Positions 17,080 to 25,133 of a stretch of DNA of 64,000 bases are shown piece by piece. Source of the DNA: Rhizobiales bacterium 2SD (GTDB lineage: Bacteria; Pseudomonadota; Alphaproteobacteria; Rhizobiales; Beijerinckiaceae). Positions within the stretch are counted from its first letter, which is position 1; each line of letters begins with the position of its first letter. A program made the position numbers and the translations under genes. The DNA lies in NCBI GenBank assembly GCA_005502805.1, contig SCMY01000002.1, positions 248,001 through 312,000 of the forward strand, written 5' to 3'. The notes beneath the pieces are model-generated. The model made no database searches, was not told where the DNA came from, and saw only the letters and a program-made list of their open reading frames with translations.

Positions 17080-17880
17080 ATGCTTGTCCCGAACAAAACC
17101 AATCCCTCCGTCGGCCTGATGGGCTTCGGCGCCTTCGGCCGCCTGATCGCCCGTCATCTCAAGCCACATTGCCGCCTGATCGCTTTCGATCCGGCGCTGC
17201 CGGCCGATACGGCCGCTGGCGGCATCATCGCCAGCGATCCGGCCGAGATCGCCGCCTGCGACATCGTCATCCTCGCCGTGCCGGTCGCAGCCCTCTCCGA
17301 GGCGATCGCGATCTTGCGGCCGCATCTGCGTCGCGGCGCGATCGTCGTCGATGTCGGCTCGGTCAAGATCGGCCCGGCCATGACCATGCTCGCCGAGTTG
17401 CCCGAGGACGTCGAGATCGTCGGCACCCACCCGCTCTTCGGCCCGCAGAGCGGGCGCGACGGCATTGCCGGCCTCAAGATCGCGATCTGCCCCATCCGCG
17501 GCCGCAACGCCTGGCGCATAGCCGCCTTCCTGCGCCGCGTGCTTGGCCTCAAGGTCATCATGACGACGCCGGAGGCGCATGACCGCGAGGCGGCCATGGT
17601 CCAGGGCCTGACCCATCTCATCGCCAAGATCCTGGTCAGGATGGAGCCGCTGCCGCGTCGCATGACCACGGCGAGCTTCGACTTGCTGATGCGCGCGACC
17701 GAGATGGTCCGCCATGACAGCCCGGCCGTCTTCATGGCGATCGAGCAGGCCAACCCGCATGCCCGGCCGGTGCGCGACCGCTTCTTTGCCCTGGCCGAAG
17801 AAATGCGGGCGCATCTCGACCGGGAGCGCCGCCCCGCCGTCGAGCCGGAGCCCGAGCGATATGAGGCGGCGGCGCCCTGA
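17080..17880 (+). CDS. Prephenate/arogenate dehydrogenase (tyrosine biosynthesis)
   Basis: 266 residues. Oxidative decarboxylation of prephenate (or arogenate) with NAD(P) on the route to tyrosine. The N-terminal Rossmann motif is GLMGFGAFG (residues 12-20). Other family motifs are VILAVPV, IVVDVGSVKIG, EIVGTHPLFGPQSGRDGI and EAHDREAAMVQGLTHLIAK. There is no ACT regulatory domain and no chorismate mutase domain, and it is shorter than most TyrA proteins. The candidate Tyr leader peptide upstream suggests control by tyrosine supply. GAGGA precedes the ATG. Confidence 0.9.
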   Translation: MLVPNKTNPSVGLMGFGAFGRLIARHLKPHCRLIAFDPALPADTAAGGIIASDPAEIAACDIVILAVPVAALSEAIAILRPHLRRGAIVVDVGSVKIGPAMTMLAELPEDVEIVGTHPLFGPQSGRDGIAGLKIAICPIRGRNAWRIAAFLRRVLGLKVIMTTPEAHDREAAMVQGLTHLIAKILVRMEPLPRRMTTASFDLLMRATEMVRHDSPAVFMAIEQANPHARPVRDRFFALAEEMRAHLDRERRPAVEPEPERYEAAAP

Positions 17881-17886
17881 AGCGCG

Positions 17887-18582
17887 TCAGCGCCTGATCA
17901 CCGCGAGCGCCGCCAGCACGACCCAGAGATAGCTCGTCAGGAACAGCAGGCGGTTGGCATAGCCGACATAGCCGCTGACCCCGGCAGGCAGCGCCTGCAG
18001 CGGGCCGGTCTGCGCCGACAGGTCGACGCCAGCACTCTTCAGTGCCCCGAAGAGCAGGAAAAGTGCGCCGAGCATCGCGGCGAAGGAGAGCCAGGGCAGA
18101 TGCGCCGACCAGAGCGGCGGCGCCGCGAGCCCGCTCTGGCGCGCCATGACGATGGTGAGCACCACCGCCGCCGCGCACAGCGCTGGAACACCGAGCATCG
18201 CCGCTGGTCCGTGCAGCTTGTGATTGATGTCGAACAGCCCGCCCATCGCTTGGCCGATGCCGGCGAGGCAAAGCAGCCCGAGCCCGACCAGCCCCAGCGT
18301 GCTCGCCGAAAGCGGCCGCAGCGCTCCGACCAACGCAAAGGAGCTGACGGCCCAGGCAAAGAACACGATCGTCAGCAGCCAGCCATGGCGGCCATTGGCG
18401 TATTCGCTCACCATGCGCCAGGACGGCTCGAACTCAGGGCTGACGACATGGAGGAGGATCAGCGCCGCGCAGGACACCGCCGTCGCGGCGAGCGCCAGAT
18501 AGGCGCAGCGGATCGACCAGTCACCGAAATCGACTTGGCTCACGACATTTGCCAAAGCAGGCTCCTCCGGTTCGCCGCCCAT
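17887..18582 (-). CDS. DUF998 family integral membrane protein
   Basis: Up to 231 residues with about six membrane helices. The N-terminal pattern (LILLHVVSPEFEPSWRMVSEYANGRHGWLL) is typical of DUF998, a family of unknown function. ATG 18582 lacks a ribosome binding site. A TTG at 18555 has GGAGGAG six bases upstream and may be the true start, giving 222 residues. It is divergent from a TetR gene at 18632 with a palindromic operator between them, so it is probably that regulator's target. Confidence 0.83.
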   Translation of the reverse strand: MGGEPEEPALANVVSQVDFGDWSIRCAYLALAATAVSCAALILLHVVSPEFEPSWRMVSEYANGRHGWLLTIVFFAWAVSSFALVGALRPLSASTLGLVGLGLLCLAGIGQAMGGLFDINHKLHGPAAMLGVPALCAAAVVLTIVMARQSGLAAPPLWSAHLPWLSFAAMLGALFLLFGALKSAGVDLSAQTGPLQALPAGVSGYVGYANRLLFLTSYLWVVLAALAVIRR

Positions 18583-18604
18583 TTGCGGTGAAACGCTTCC
18601 CTAA

Positions 18605-18630
18605 ATTGGATATAGAGAACTATATCGAAT
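18605..18630. promoter_or_regulatory. Probable TetR operator palindrome
   Basis: GATATAG-AGAA-CTATATC (18609-18626) is a perfect 7-base inverted repeat. It extends with one mismatch to about 11 bases per arm (ATTGGATATAG and CTATATCGAAT). It sits between the divergent DUF998 and TetR genes and ends two bases before the TetR ATG, so binding would block the regulator's own translation-initiation region. Confidence 0.7.
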
Positions 18631-18631
18631 T

Positions 18632-19258
18632 ATGTCAACGCCCGGCAAACGCAGCTATTCCTCGCAGTCCCGCACCCAATCGGCCGAGGAGACGCGCACG
18701 CGCATCCTCGACGCCGCGCTGGCGCTGTTCGGCGAAAGCGGTGTCGACAAGGTCACGATCGCGCAGATCGGCGAGCGGGCGCAGGTCGCGGCCTCGACCG
18801 TCTATGCCGTGTTCAAGTCGAAGGCCGGCATCCTGCGCGCCTTGATGGAGCGGGCCCTGTTCGGCGATCGCTTCCGCTCGGCGCAGGCGATCCTCGCCGG
18901 CGTCACCGACCCTGTCGCGCTGATCGGACTCACCGCCGAGGTCGCCTGCGCCATCTATGAGAGCGAGGATCAGGATCTCGGCCTGCTCCGCAACATTTCC
19001 GGCTTCTCGCCGCTCCTGCGCGACATCGAGCAGGAGTTCGAGGGACTGCGCTACCAGATGCAGGAACAGCGCGTGCGGGCGCTGTTCGCCACCGGCAAGG
19101 CGAGGCCCGGCCTGTCGCTCGACGAAGCCCGGCGCATTCTCTGGATGTACACCAGCCGCGACACCTACCGCATGCTCGTCCTCGACGGCGGCTGGCCGGT
19201 CGAGCGCTATCGCAATTGGCTCTCGCAGACGCTGGTCGAGGCGCTCGTCGCGCGCTGA
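18632..19258 (+). CDS. TetR family transcriptional regulator
   Basis: 208 residues. The helix-turn-helix lies at about residues 38-62 (KVTIAQIGERAQVAASTVYAVFKSKAGIL), with a helical C-terminal ligand domain. A basic N-terminal arm (GKRSYSSQSRTQ) precedes it. No Shine-Dalgarno site is seen; the operator occupies that position. The likely target is the divergent DUF998 membrane protein, as well as itself. The ligand is unknown. Confidence 0.9.
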   Translation: MSTPGKRSYSSQSRTQSAEETRTRILDAALALFGESGVDKVTIAQIGERAQVAASTVYAVFKSKAGILRALMERALFGDRFRSAQAILAGVTDPVALIGLTAEVACAIYESEDQDLGLLRNISGFSPLLRDIEQEFEGLRYQMQEQRVRALFATGKARPGLSLDEARRILWMYTSRDTYRMLVLDGGWPVERYRNWLSQTLVEALVAR

Positions 19259-19265
19259 GGCGCGC

Positions 19266-20198
19266 TCAGGCCGCCTTCGCCTCGGTCCTCAGGAAGCCCG
19301 CCAGCTTGCCCGCCGGCAAGCCGGCCTCATGCGCGATCCTGGTCGCCAGCGCCACCGCCGCCGGGCGCGGCTGGCCCATCGGCCGGTCGAGCCAATAGGA
19401 GACCGGGTTCAACGCCGTGCGCTGATCGACCCTGACGATCCGCCCGGCATCGACCTGCGCCTGCGCCAGCGGCGGACGCGATAGCGCCACGCCGAGCCCG
19501 GATGCGGCAGCGTCGAGCACGAGGTTGTAGTCCTCGAAGCGCCGATCAGTCGCACGCGGTCGGAAATCCAGCCCCTGCGCATTGAACCAGGCGCGCCAGC
19601 CGGCGGCGTCCGAATCGTGGATCAATGGCTGGTCGAGGAAGCGCTCCGGCCCGCCCTCGCCGATCGCCCTGGCCAGCGCGGGCGAGGCGACGGGATAGCA
19701 CCACTCCTCGAAGAGCTGGACCGAGACCCGGCCCGGCGTACCGCCCCGGCCGCAGCGAATGGCGAGGTCGATACCCTCCTCCTCGAGGTCGACCTTGCGA
19801 TGGTCGACCTGCAGCATGATCCGCACGGCGGGATCGCCGCTCTCCAGGCGCTGCCAGCGCGGCATCAGCCAGAGCGAGCAGACCGACGGCGTCGCGCTGA
19901 AGCGCACCACCGCCGTCCCGCGCGGCTCGCTCCAGCGGTCGGATGAATCGGCGAAGACCGAGAAGGCCTCCTGCGTGCGCTGGAACAGCCGCTGCCCCTC
20001 CGGCGTCAGCGAAACGCCGCGCGCCTGGCGCTCGAAGACGCGCAGGCCGAGCCAGTGCTCCAGCTTGGCGACCTGCCGCGAGACCGCGCCATGCGTCAGG
20101 TTCAGCGCTTCGGCCGCAGCCGAGAAGCTGCCCGAGCGGGCGGCCGCCTCGAAGGCGCGCAGCGTGTCGAGTGGTGGAAGCGGCGAGCTGTGATCCAT
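19266..20198 (-). CDS. LysR family regulator (GcvA-like)
   Basis: 310 residues starting at [20 protein letters not shown]. The winged helix ([33 protein letters not shown]) resembles GcvA/AmpR-type LysR proteins. A substrate-binding domain covers about residues 95-300. It is divergent from the EamA transporter at 20292, with about 90 bases between the starts, so it most likely controls that transporter. A GTG at 20204 is an alternative start. Confidence 0.92.
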   Translation of the reverse strand: MDHSSPLPPLDTLRAFEAAARSGSFSAAAEALNLTHGAVSRQVAKLEHWLGLRVFERQARGVSLTPEGQRLFQRTQEAFSVFADSSDRWSEPRGTAVVRFSATPSVCSLWLMPRWQRLESGDPAVRIMLQVDHRKVDLEEEGIDLAIRCGRGGTPGRVSVQLFEEWCYPVASPALARAIGEGGPERFLDQPLIHDSDAAGWRAWFNAQGLDFRPRATDRRFEDYNLVLDAAASGLGVALSRPPLAQAQVDAGRIVRVDQRTALNPVSYWLDRPMGQPRPAAVALATRIAHEAGLPAGKLAGFLRTEAKAA

Positions 20199-20291
20199 GC
20201 TCACAGCTCGTCATTGAATTACTTGTTTGTCAATCAGCTCGCCGAGGCGCTTATCGGAGACGAACCGTCATTCGCCCGAAAGAGGCCCGCC

Positions 20292-21191
20292 ATGACAACC
20301 GTCCCCTCCGCCGCGTCCTCCCGGCCCGGCTCCACCCTCGACGCCATGCTGCTCTTCACCATCCCCTTCACCGTGATCGCCTGGGCCTCCTCCTTCCCGG
20401 CGATCCGGGCCGGCCTCGCCGGCTTCGGCGCGCTCGAAATGGCGGCGCTACGCTTCGCCATCGCCGGCGTCTTCGCTGCGCTCTTCCTGATCGTGACGCG
20501 GCCGAAGCTGCCGGAGCGCGCCGACATCTGGCGCTTCCTCACCGGCGGCATCGTCTTCATCGCGCTCTATGCGATCTTCCTCAATCTCGGCCAGCGCGTC
20601 GTGCCCGCAGGCGCGGCGAGCTTCATCATCAACACCAACCCGATCATGACGGCGGCGCTCGCCATGCTGGTCCTGAACGAGCGCTTCAGCGCCCTCGCCT
20701 GGGCCGGCACCGCGCTCGCCTTCGCCGGCATCGGCGTGATCGCCCTCGGCAACGGGCTAGACCTCAACATCGGCGTCAGCGTGCTGCTGATCCTCGGTGC
20801 CGCCTTGTGCAACTCGGTCTCGACCGTCGTGCAGAAGCCGCTCTTTGCCCGCCACAAGCCGCTGACCGTCGCGGCCTGGAACATGGCGCTCGGCGGGCTC
20901 GCGCTCACGCCCTTCCTGCCGGGCGCGCTGGAGCAGCTACCGGCGGCCCCCTCGCAGGCGATCTGGTCGGTGATCTGGCTCGCTCTGGTCTCCAGCGTCG
21001 TCGCCTACGGCACCTGGGCGATCACCCTGTCGCGCCTGCCGGCCGCCCGCGCCGCCAATTTCCAGTACTGCGTGCCGCCGGCAGCGATGCTGATCAGCTT
21101 CCTCTGGCTCGGCGAGGTCCCGACCATGCTCGGCCTGATCGGCGGCGCCATGGCTCTCGCCGGCGTGGTCATCGTCAACCTGAAGCGGTGA
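20292..21191 (+). CDS. EamA family drug/metabolite transporter (DMT superfamily)
   Basis: 299 residues with ten predicted membrane helices in two EamA repeats ([20 protein letters not shown] in the first; the second runs from about residue 155 to 298). Such carriers usually export amino acids or other metabolites; the substrate is not evident. GAGG precedes the ATG at 20292. The upstream reading frame is antisense to the divergent LysR gene and was excluded. Confidence 0.92.
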   Translation: MTTVPSAASSRPGSTLDAMLLFTIPFTVIAWASSFPAIRAGLAGFGALEMAALRFAIAGVFAALFLIVTRPKLPERADIWRFLTGGIVFIALYAIFLNLGQRVVPAGAASFIINTNPIMTAALAMLVLNERFSALAWAGTALAFAGIGVIALGNGLDLNIGVSVLLILGAALCNSVSTVVQKPLFARHKPLTVAAWNMALGGLALTPFLPGALEQLPAAPSQAIWSVIWLALVSSVVAYGTWAITLSRLPAARAANFQYCVPPAAMLISFLWLGEVPTMLGLIGGAMALAGVVIVNLKR

Positions 21192-21206
21192 ATTACATAC
21201 CCCTTG

Positions 21207-21302
21207 CCGTCATGGTCGGGCTTGTCCCGACCATCCACGTCTTCGCTAGTCGAAAGCTGTGTTCAAGACGTGGATGCTCGCCACAAGGGCGAGCACGACG
21301 GT
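21207..21302. repeat. Palindromic intergenic repeat element
   Basis: About 95 bases made of nested inverted repeats. They are ATGGTCGGG/CCCGACCAT (21212-21234), CCACGTCTT/AAGACGTGG across the middle, and GCTCGCC/GGCGAGC near the right end. It is non-coding and lies between the convergent EamA and MarR genes. This kind of mosaic repeat occurs in many copies in Hyphomicrobiales genomes. It could also act as a bidirectional terminator. Confidence 0.75.
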
Positions 21303-21307
21303 GAGAA

Positions 21308-21859
21308 TCACTGCGCTGCCGGCCCCTCTTCACTGATCTGCTTTTCAATCCCCAGAATCAGCTTCCGCAGCAGCCCGGCCAGCAGCTCCCGCTCCTGCGC
21401 ATCGAGCGGTTCGAGGAAGGCGAGCTCGCTCGCCATGTCCGTGCGAAAGGCCTGCTCGGCCAGCGCCGCGCCCGCCTCGGTCAGCGCCACCTGCACGCTG
21501 CGCCCATCCTTCGCCGATTTCTCGCGCCGGATCAGCCCGGACTTCTCCAGTCGGTCGAGCCGGTGGGTCAGCCCGCCCGAGGAAATCATCAGCAGCGCGT
21601 ACATCTCCGTCGGCGTCAGCCGGTAGGGCGGCCCCGAGCGCTTCAACGTCCCGATCACGTCGAACTCGCCGCGATCGAGCCCGAAGCTCGCAAAGGTCGC
21701 CTCGATGCTCGGCCGGATCATGTTGCCGAGCCGGAAGGCGCGGCCGAGGATCGCCATCGGCTCGGTGTTCAGATCGGGCAGTTCGCGCGCCCATTGCCGA
21801 CGCAACCGGTCCACATGATCCTCCACCATCCTGGCTCGATGCTGCGATTCGTCCGTCAT
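21308..21859 (-). CDS. MarR family transcriptional regulator
   Basis: 183 residues from ATG 21859 (MTDESQHRARMVEDHVDRLR). The winged-helix core is clear (YRLTPTEMYALLMISSGGLT, then HRLDRLEKSGLIRREKSAKD, with the wing DGRSVQVALTEAG). It is divergent from a cupin-VOC pair. The 165-base gap holds an array of AAGATATCTT-type palindromes that are probably its operators, arguing for autoregulation and control of the cupin operon. Confidence 0.92.
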   Translation of the reverse strand: MTDESQHRARMVEDHVDRLRRQWARELPDLNTEPMAILGRAFRLGNMIRPSIEATFASFGLDRGEFDVIGTLKRSGPPYRLTPTEMYALLMISSGGLTHRLDRLEKSGLIRREKSAKDGRSVQVALTEAGAALAEQAFRTDMASELAFLEPLDAQERELLAGLLRKLILGIEKQISEEGPAAQ

Positions 21860-21918
21860 TTCAGCGCCTTGGCTGTTGGGTGCCCGGCAAACAGACATAC
21901 ACGCCGCGTCGGCGATCG

Positions 21919-21993
21919 CCAAGATATCTTGGCACGAAGATAATTATCTTGACGCGAAGATATCTCTCGCCTAGATATCTTCCTGCAAAGATA
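21919..21993. promoter_or_regulatory. Array of MarR-type operator palindromes
   Basis: Four related palindromes lie within 63 bases: CCAAGATATCTTGG (21919-21932, perfect), AAGATAATTATCTT (21937-21950, perfect), AAGATATCTC (21957-21966) and TAGATATCTT (21972-21981). An AAGATA half-site follows at 21988-21993. The first two start 18 bases apart and the next steps are about 20 and 15 bases, so several sites could face the same helix side. They lie between the MarR gene and the cupin gene. Confidence 0.78.
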
Positions 21994-22024
21994 AATCACG
22001 TCGCAACCAGCCAGGGAGGCAGTC

Positions 22025-22360
22025 ATGTTCAACGTCCTTCGGTCCGAAGATCAGCAGCGCGGCGCCAACCGCACGGTGCGGTTCGAGGGCGAGGCGCTCG
22101 GCGGCCCGGTCTCGTTCTTCATCGTCGACGCCGAGCCGGGCCAGGGCTCGATGCTGCATGTCCATCCCTATTCCGAGACCTGGATCGTCCGGAAGGGCGA
22201 GGCCGAGTTCACCGTCGGCGGCGAGACGACACGCGGCTACCCCGGCGACATCGTCGTCGCCGCGCCCGACATCCCCCATCGCTTCGAGAATGTCGGCGAC
22301 GGCCGGCTCGAACTGATCTGCGTCCATCCGAACGAGCGGATCCTGCAGCAGAACCTCTGA
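22025..22360 (+). CDS. Cupin domain protein
   Basis: 111 residues, a single small beta-barrel cupin. Motif 1 (HVHPYSETWIVRKGEAEFTVGG abbreviated: HVHPYSETW) has the metal-binding His/His/Glu pattern. Motif 2 has PHRFENVGDG. It may bind a metal and a small ligand or act as an isomerase or dioxygenase; substrate unknown. It is first in a pair with the VOC protein, divergent from MarR. GGGAGG lies before the ATG. Confidence 0.88.
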   Translation: MFNVLRSEDQQRGANRTVRFEGEALGGPVSFFIVDAEPGQGSMLHVHPYSETWIVRKGEAEFTVGGETTRGYPGDIVVAAPDIPHRFENVGDGRLELICVHPNERILQQNL

Positions 22361-22384
22361 AATCCCCCAGCAAGGAGAACCACC

Positions 22385-22795
22385 GTGCCAAAAATGCTCT
22401 TCGTCAACCTGCCCGTAGCCGACCTCGCCGCCGCGACCCGCGTCTACGAGGCGATCGGCTGCGCGCAGAATGCCGCCTTCAGCGATCACCAGGCTTCGAG
22501 CATGGTCTGGTCCGAGACGATCACCTTCCATCTGCTCAGCCGCGATTATTTCGCGACCTTCGTCAGCAAGCCCGTCGCCGACGCCCATGCCGGCGCGCAG
22601 GTGCTGCTGGCGCTTACCTTGGAGAGCCGCGCCGAGGTCGACGCCATAGTTGCGGCTGCGGCGGCCGCCGGCGGCAAGGCCGATCCGCGCCCCGCGACCG
22701 ATCTGGGCTGGCTCTACAACCGTGCCTTCGAGGACGCCGACGGCCACACCTTCGAGGCGGTCTTCGCCGACATGTCGGCGATGCCGGCGGGATGA
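22385..22795 (+). CDS. VOC (glyoxalase/bleomycin-resistance fold) family protein
   Basis: 136 residues from GTG 22385 with AAGGAG upstream; ATG 22394 is an alternative. The protein fits the lactoylglutathione-lyase-like VOC fold (LFVNLPVADLAAATRVYEAI at the start, EDADGHTFEAVFADMSAMP at the end). It is often annotated as an extradiol dioxygenase or glyoxalase, with no proven activity. It is 24 bases after the cupin and probably co-transcribed under MarR control. Confidence 0.87.
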   Translation: MPKMLFVNLPVADLAAATRVYEAIGCAQNAAFSDHQASSMVWSETITFHLLSRDYFATFVSKPVADAHAGAQVLLALTLESRAEVDAIVAAAAAAGGKADPRPATDLGWLYNRAFEDADGHTFEAVFADMSAMPAG

Positions 22796-22826
22796 GCAGG
22801 ACCCCAACCCCTCTACCAACAAGAAA

Positions 22827-22851
22827 GAGGGCAGCGCAAAGCGCCGCCCTC
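22827..22851 (-). terminator. Hairpin terminator between convergent genes
   Basis: GAGGGC...GCCCTC stem with an inner GCGC/GCGC pairing. On the minus strand it is followed by a T-rich tract (TCTTTCTTG), fitting termination of the ArsR-AHSA1 transcript. It lies between the VOC gene and that operon. Confidence 0.65.
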
Positions 22852-22875
22852 TCGGTCGACCGGCTTGCGTCGCCG

Positions 22876-23367
22876 TCAGCCCTGCAGGCGCCCGGCCTTG
22901 ATGTACTCGACCATCTGGCCGACCACCGTGCCCCAGCCCTCGTGGAAGCCCATCTCTTCGTGCTGCTTGCGGCTGGCATCGCTGCCATGGATGGCGACGG
23001 CCCGGTAGTGCGTGCCGTTGCCGTCCCTGGCGAGGTCGAGGATCGCGGTGAAGAACGGGTTCGGCGAAGGCCGATAACCGCCGAGCAGCGTGTCGGTCAT
23101 GACCAGCCGCTCCAGCGGCTTCACCTCGAGATAGCATTGGGTGTTGGGATACTCCTCGCCCTCGGGCGAGCGCATGGTGAAGTTGATCGCGCCGCCCGGG
23201 CGCAGGTCGAGGTCCAAGGCGGTGATCACCCACGGCTTGGGCGCGAACCAGTTGCGCAGGTGCTCCGGCGTCGTCCAGGCACGCCAGACCAGCTCGACCG
23301 GAACGTCGAGCTTGCGTTCGAGCACAAGGTCGAGCGCGGGATCGATGGTGATCGCAGGCAGGGTCAT
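22876..23367 (-). CDS. AHSA1/SRPBCC family protein
   Basis: 163 residues from ATG 23367 with GAGGAGGAG upstream. Typical activator-of-Hsp90 homologue 1 (START-like) pattern: VPVELVWRAWTTPEHLRNWF at the start and EEMGFHEGWGTVVGQMVEY near the end. These proteins bind hydrophobic ligands; their role is unknown. The ATG overlaps the stop of the upstream ArsR gene by four bases (ATGA), so it is coupled to it. Confidence 0.9.
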   Translation of the reverse strand: MTLPAITIDPALDLVLERKLDVPVELVWRAWTTPEHLRNWFAPKPWVITALDLDLRPGGAINFTMRSPEGEEYPNTQCYLEVKPLERLVMTDTLLGGYRPSPNPFFTAILDLARDGNGTHYRAVAIHGSDASRKQHEEMGFHEGWGTVVGQMVEYIKAGRLQG

Positions 23368-23735
23368 TTGTTCTCCTCCTCCTTCAGGCTCATCACATAG
23401 GCGTCGAAGCGGTCGAGACGGCGCGTCCACAGATTGCGCTGGCGTCCGAGCCAGTCCTCGGCGAGCTTCAACTGATCGGCGGCCAGTTCGTAGGTCCTGA
23501 CCCGCCCGGCCTTGTGCGAGCGCACGAGACCGCTGGTCTCGAGCACCTTCAGGTGCTCGACGAAGGACGGCAGGGCCATCTTGTAGGGCGCGGCGAGCTC
23601 GCTCACCGAGGCCGGCCGGGCGGTGAGCCGCTCCAGCACATTGCGCCGCGTCGGGTCCGACAGGGCCCGGAAGATCTGGTCCACGATGACGGCATTGGCC
23701 GCCTCTGGTGCACGCGTGCCGATCTGCGGTGTCAC
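23364..23735 (-). CDS. ArsR family transcriptional regulator
   Basis: 123 residues from GTG 23735, which has GGGGAGG five bases upstream; a TTG at 23777 would add 14 residues but has no such site. The winged helix is FRALSDPTRRNVLERLTA, then SVSELAAPYKMALPSFVEHL. There is no metal-binding cysteine pair, so it belongs to the non-metal ArsR group paired with AHSA1 proteins. It overlaps the AHSA1 gene by four bases. Confidence 0.88.
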   Translation of the reverse strand: MTPQIGTRAPEAANAVIVDQIFRALSDPTRRNVLERLTARPASVSELAAPYKMALPSFVEHLKVLETSGLVRSHKAGRVRTYELAADQLKLAEDWLGRQRNLWTRRLDRFDAYVMSLKEEENK

Positions 23736-23855
23736 GACATCCTCCCCTACGCCGGCGGCCTTGATAGGTGGACTCAATACTTAGGTCAATTCCTTAGTTT
23801 TAAAAACACGGCATCAACGCTCCCCATAAGAGCGAACCCTTGCTACCGATGCAGG

Positions 23856-24302
23856 ATGGCCCAGCCCCCGAAACGGCTCGAACGCAGCGACATGGGCGCC
23901 GCAGCGATCGTGCACCGTGCGAGTTTCGACGAACGCCTGCCCTGGCTCGCCGGGCTGCACACGCCCGAGGAGGATCGCGCCTATTTCCGGAGTGCCGTCT
24001 TCGACGAATGCGAGGTCTGGGGCACCTTCGACGGGCCGGCGCTGACCGGCTTCATCGCCTTCCGCGCCGGCTGGATCGATCAGCTCTATGTACTGCCGGC
24101 CTATCAGGGCAGCGGTATCGGCAGCTCATTGCTGGAGATCGCGCAGGCTCGCTACTCCGAGCTGAGCCTCTGGACGTTTCAGCGCAACGCCATCGCCAGG
24201 CGCTTCTATGAGCGGCAGGGCTTCGTCGCGGCCGAACTGACCGATGGCGCGCGCAACGAGGAGCGCGAGCCCGACATCCGCTATATCTGGAGCAGGCCCT
24301 GA
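23856..24302 (+). CDS. GNAT family N-acetyltransferase
   Basis: 148 residues. The acetyl-CoA binding motif A is clear (IDQLYVLPAYQGSGIGSSLL), followed by the RNAIARRFYERQGFVAAEL segment of motif B. The acceptor substrate is unknown. It is divergent from the ArsR-AHSA1 operon, with its start about 120 bases from the ArsR start. It converges with the inositol-phosphatase-like gene. Confidence 0.9.
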   Translation: MAQPPKRLERSDMGAAAIVHRASFDERLPWLAGLHTPEEDRAYFRSAVFDECEVWGTFDGPALTGFIAFRAGWIDQLYVLPAYQGSGIGSSLLEIAQARYSELSLWTFQRNAIARRFYERQGFVAAELTDGARNEEREPDIRYIWSRP

Positions 24303-24321
24303 CCAGCGCGCGAGGCTTGGC

Positions 24322-25131
24322 TCACACCTCGGCGAACAGCCGCCGCTGCAATTCGTCCCACAGCTCCGGCGTCTGCGCTGCCAGGATACCGAAGCCCTGC
24401 TCGGCCGGCCGGTAGGGGCGCCCGTCGAAGCGGGCTGACCGGCCGCCGGCCTCTTCGAGGAAGAGCGTGCCCGGCGCATGGTCCCAGGGCAGGCCGCGCC
24501 AGAACATCACGAAGTGCTGCTCGCCGCGCACGATCGCCGGGTATTCCTCGCCGGCGCAATGCATGCCCGGCAGGATGGCGGCGAGGTCCCGGCCATTGGC
24601 TTGCACCCGCGCGGTCGTCTCCGCCGGCAGGAAGCGAGTCAGCACGCCGCCGCGCAGGCCGCTCCATTGCGGCGATTGCCCGACCCGGACGCGCTCGCCA
24701 TCGACCCAGGCGCCGGAGCCGCGCTCGGCGACATGGAGCATCCCGGTCGCCGGGCTCAGCATCCAGGAGGCGACGGGCTCGCCCTCGCGCAGCAGCGCCA
24801 CCATGATCGAGAAGCACGGGCTGCCCTTGACGAAGTTGGCGGTGCCGTCGACGGGGTCGACTACGAAGACGGTGCCCTCGCCCAGGCCCTGCAGCAGCTC
24901 CGGCTGGGCCGAGACGGCCTCCTCGCCGATCACCCGCGAGCCCGGCAGCAGCTCGGGCAGGCGGAGATTGAGCAGCCGCTCCGCCTCCTCGTCGGCGATG
25001 GTGACCTCCTCGCCCGGGGATTTTACCCGGACCTCGGCCTCCGCCAGCTTCCGGAAACGCGGCATCACCACCTCGGCCGCGACCTCGCGCAGCAGGCCGG
25101 AGACCTGCCCGATCAGCTCCTGTCCCGCCAT
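24322..25131 (-). CDS. Inositol monophosphatase family protein
   Basis: 269 residues. Metal-binding motifs of the family are present: GEEAV (residues about 68-72), VVDPVDGTANFVKG (about 90-103) and WDHAPGTLFLEEAGG. It should dephosphorylate a small phosphate monoester (inositol, histidinol or PAP are possible). It starts two bases after the cfa stop, so it is translationally coupled to cfa. The substrate is not evident from sequence. Confidence 0.92.
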   Translation of the reverse strand: MAGQELIGQVSGLLREVAAEVVMPRFRKLAEAEVRVKSPGEEVTIADEEAERLLNLRLPELLPGSRVIGEEAVSAQPELLQGLGEGTVFVVDPVDGTANFVKGSPCFSIMVALLREGEPVASWMLSPATGMLHVAERGSGAWVDGERVRVGQSPQWSGLRGGVLTRFLPAETTARVQANGRDLAAILPGMHCAGEEYPAIVRGEQHFVMFWRGLPWDHAPGTLFLEEAGGRSARFDGRPYRPAEQGFGILAAQTPELWDELQRRLFAEV

Positions 25132-25133
25132 CG

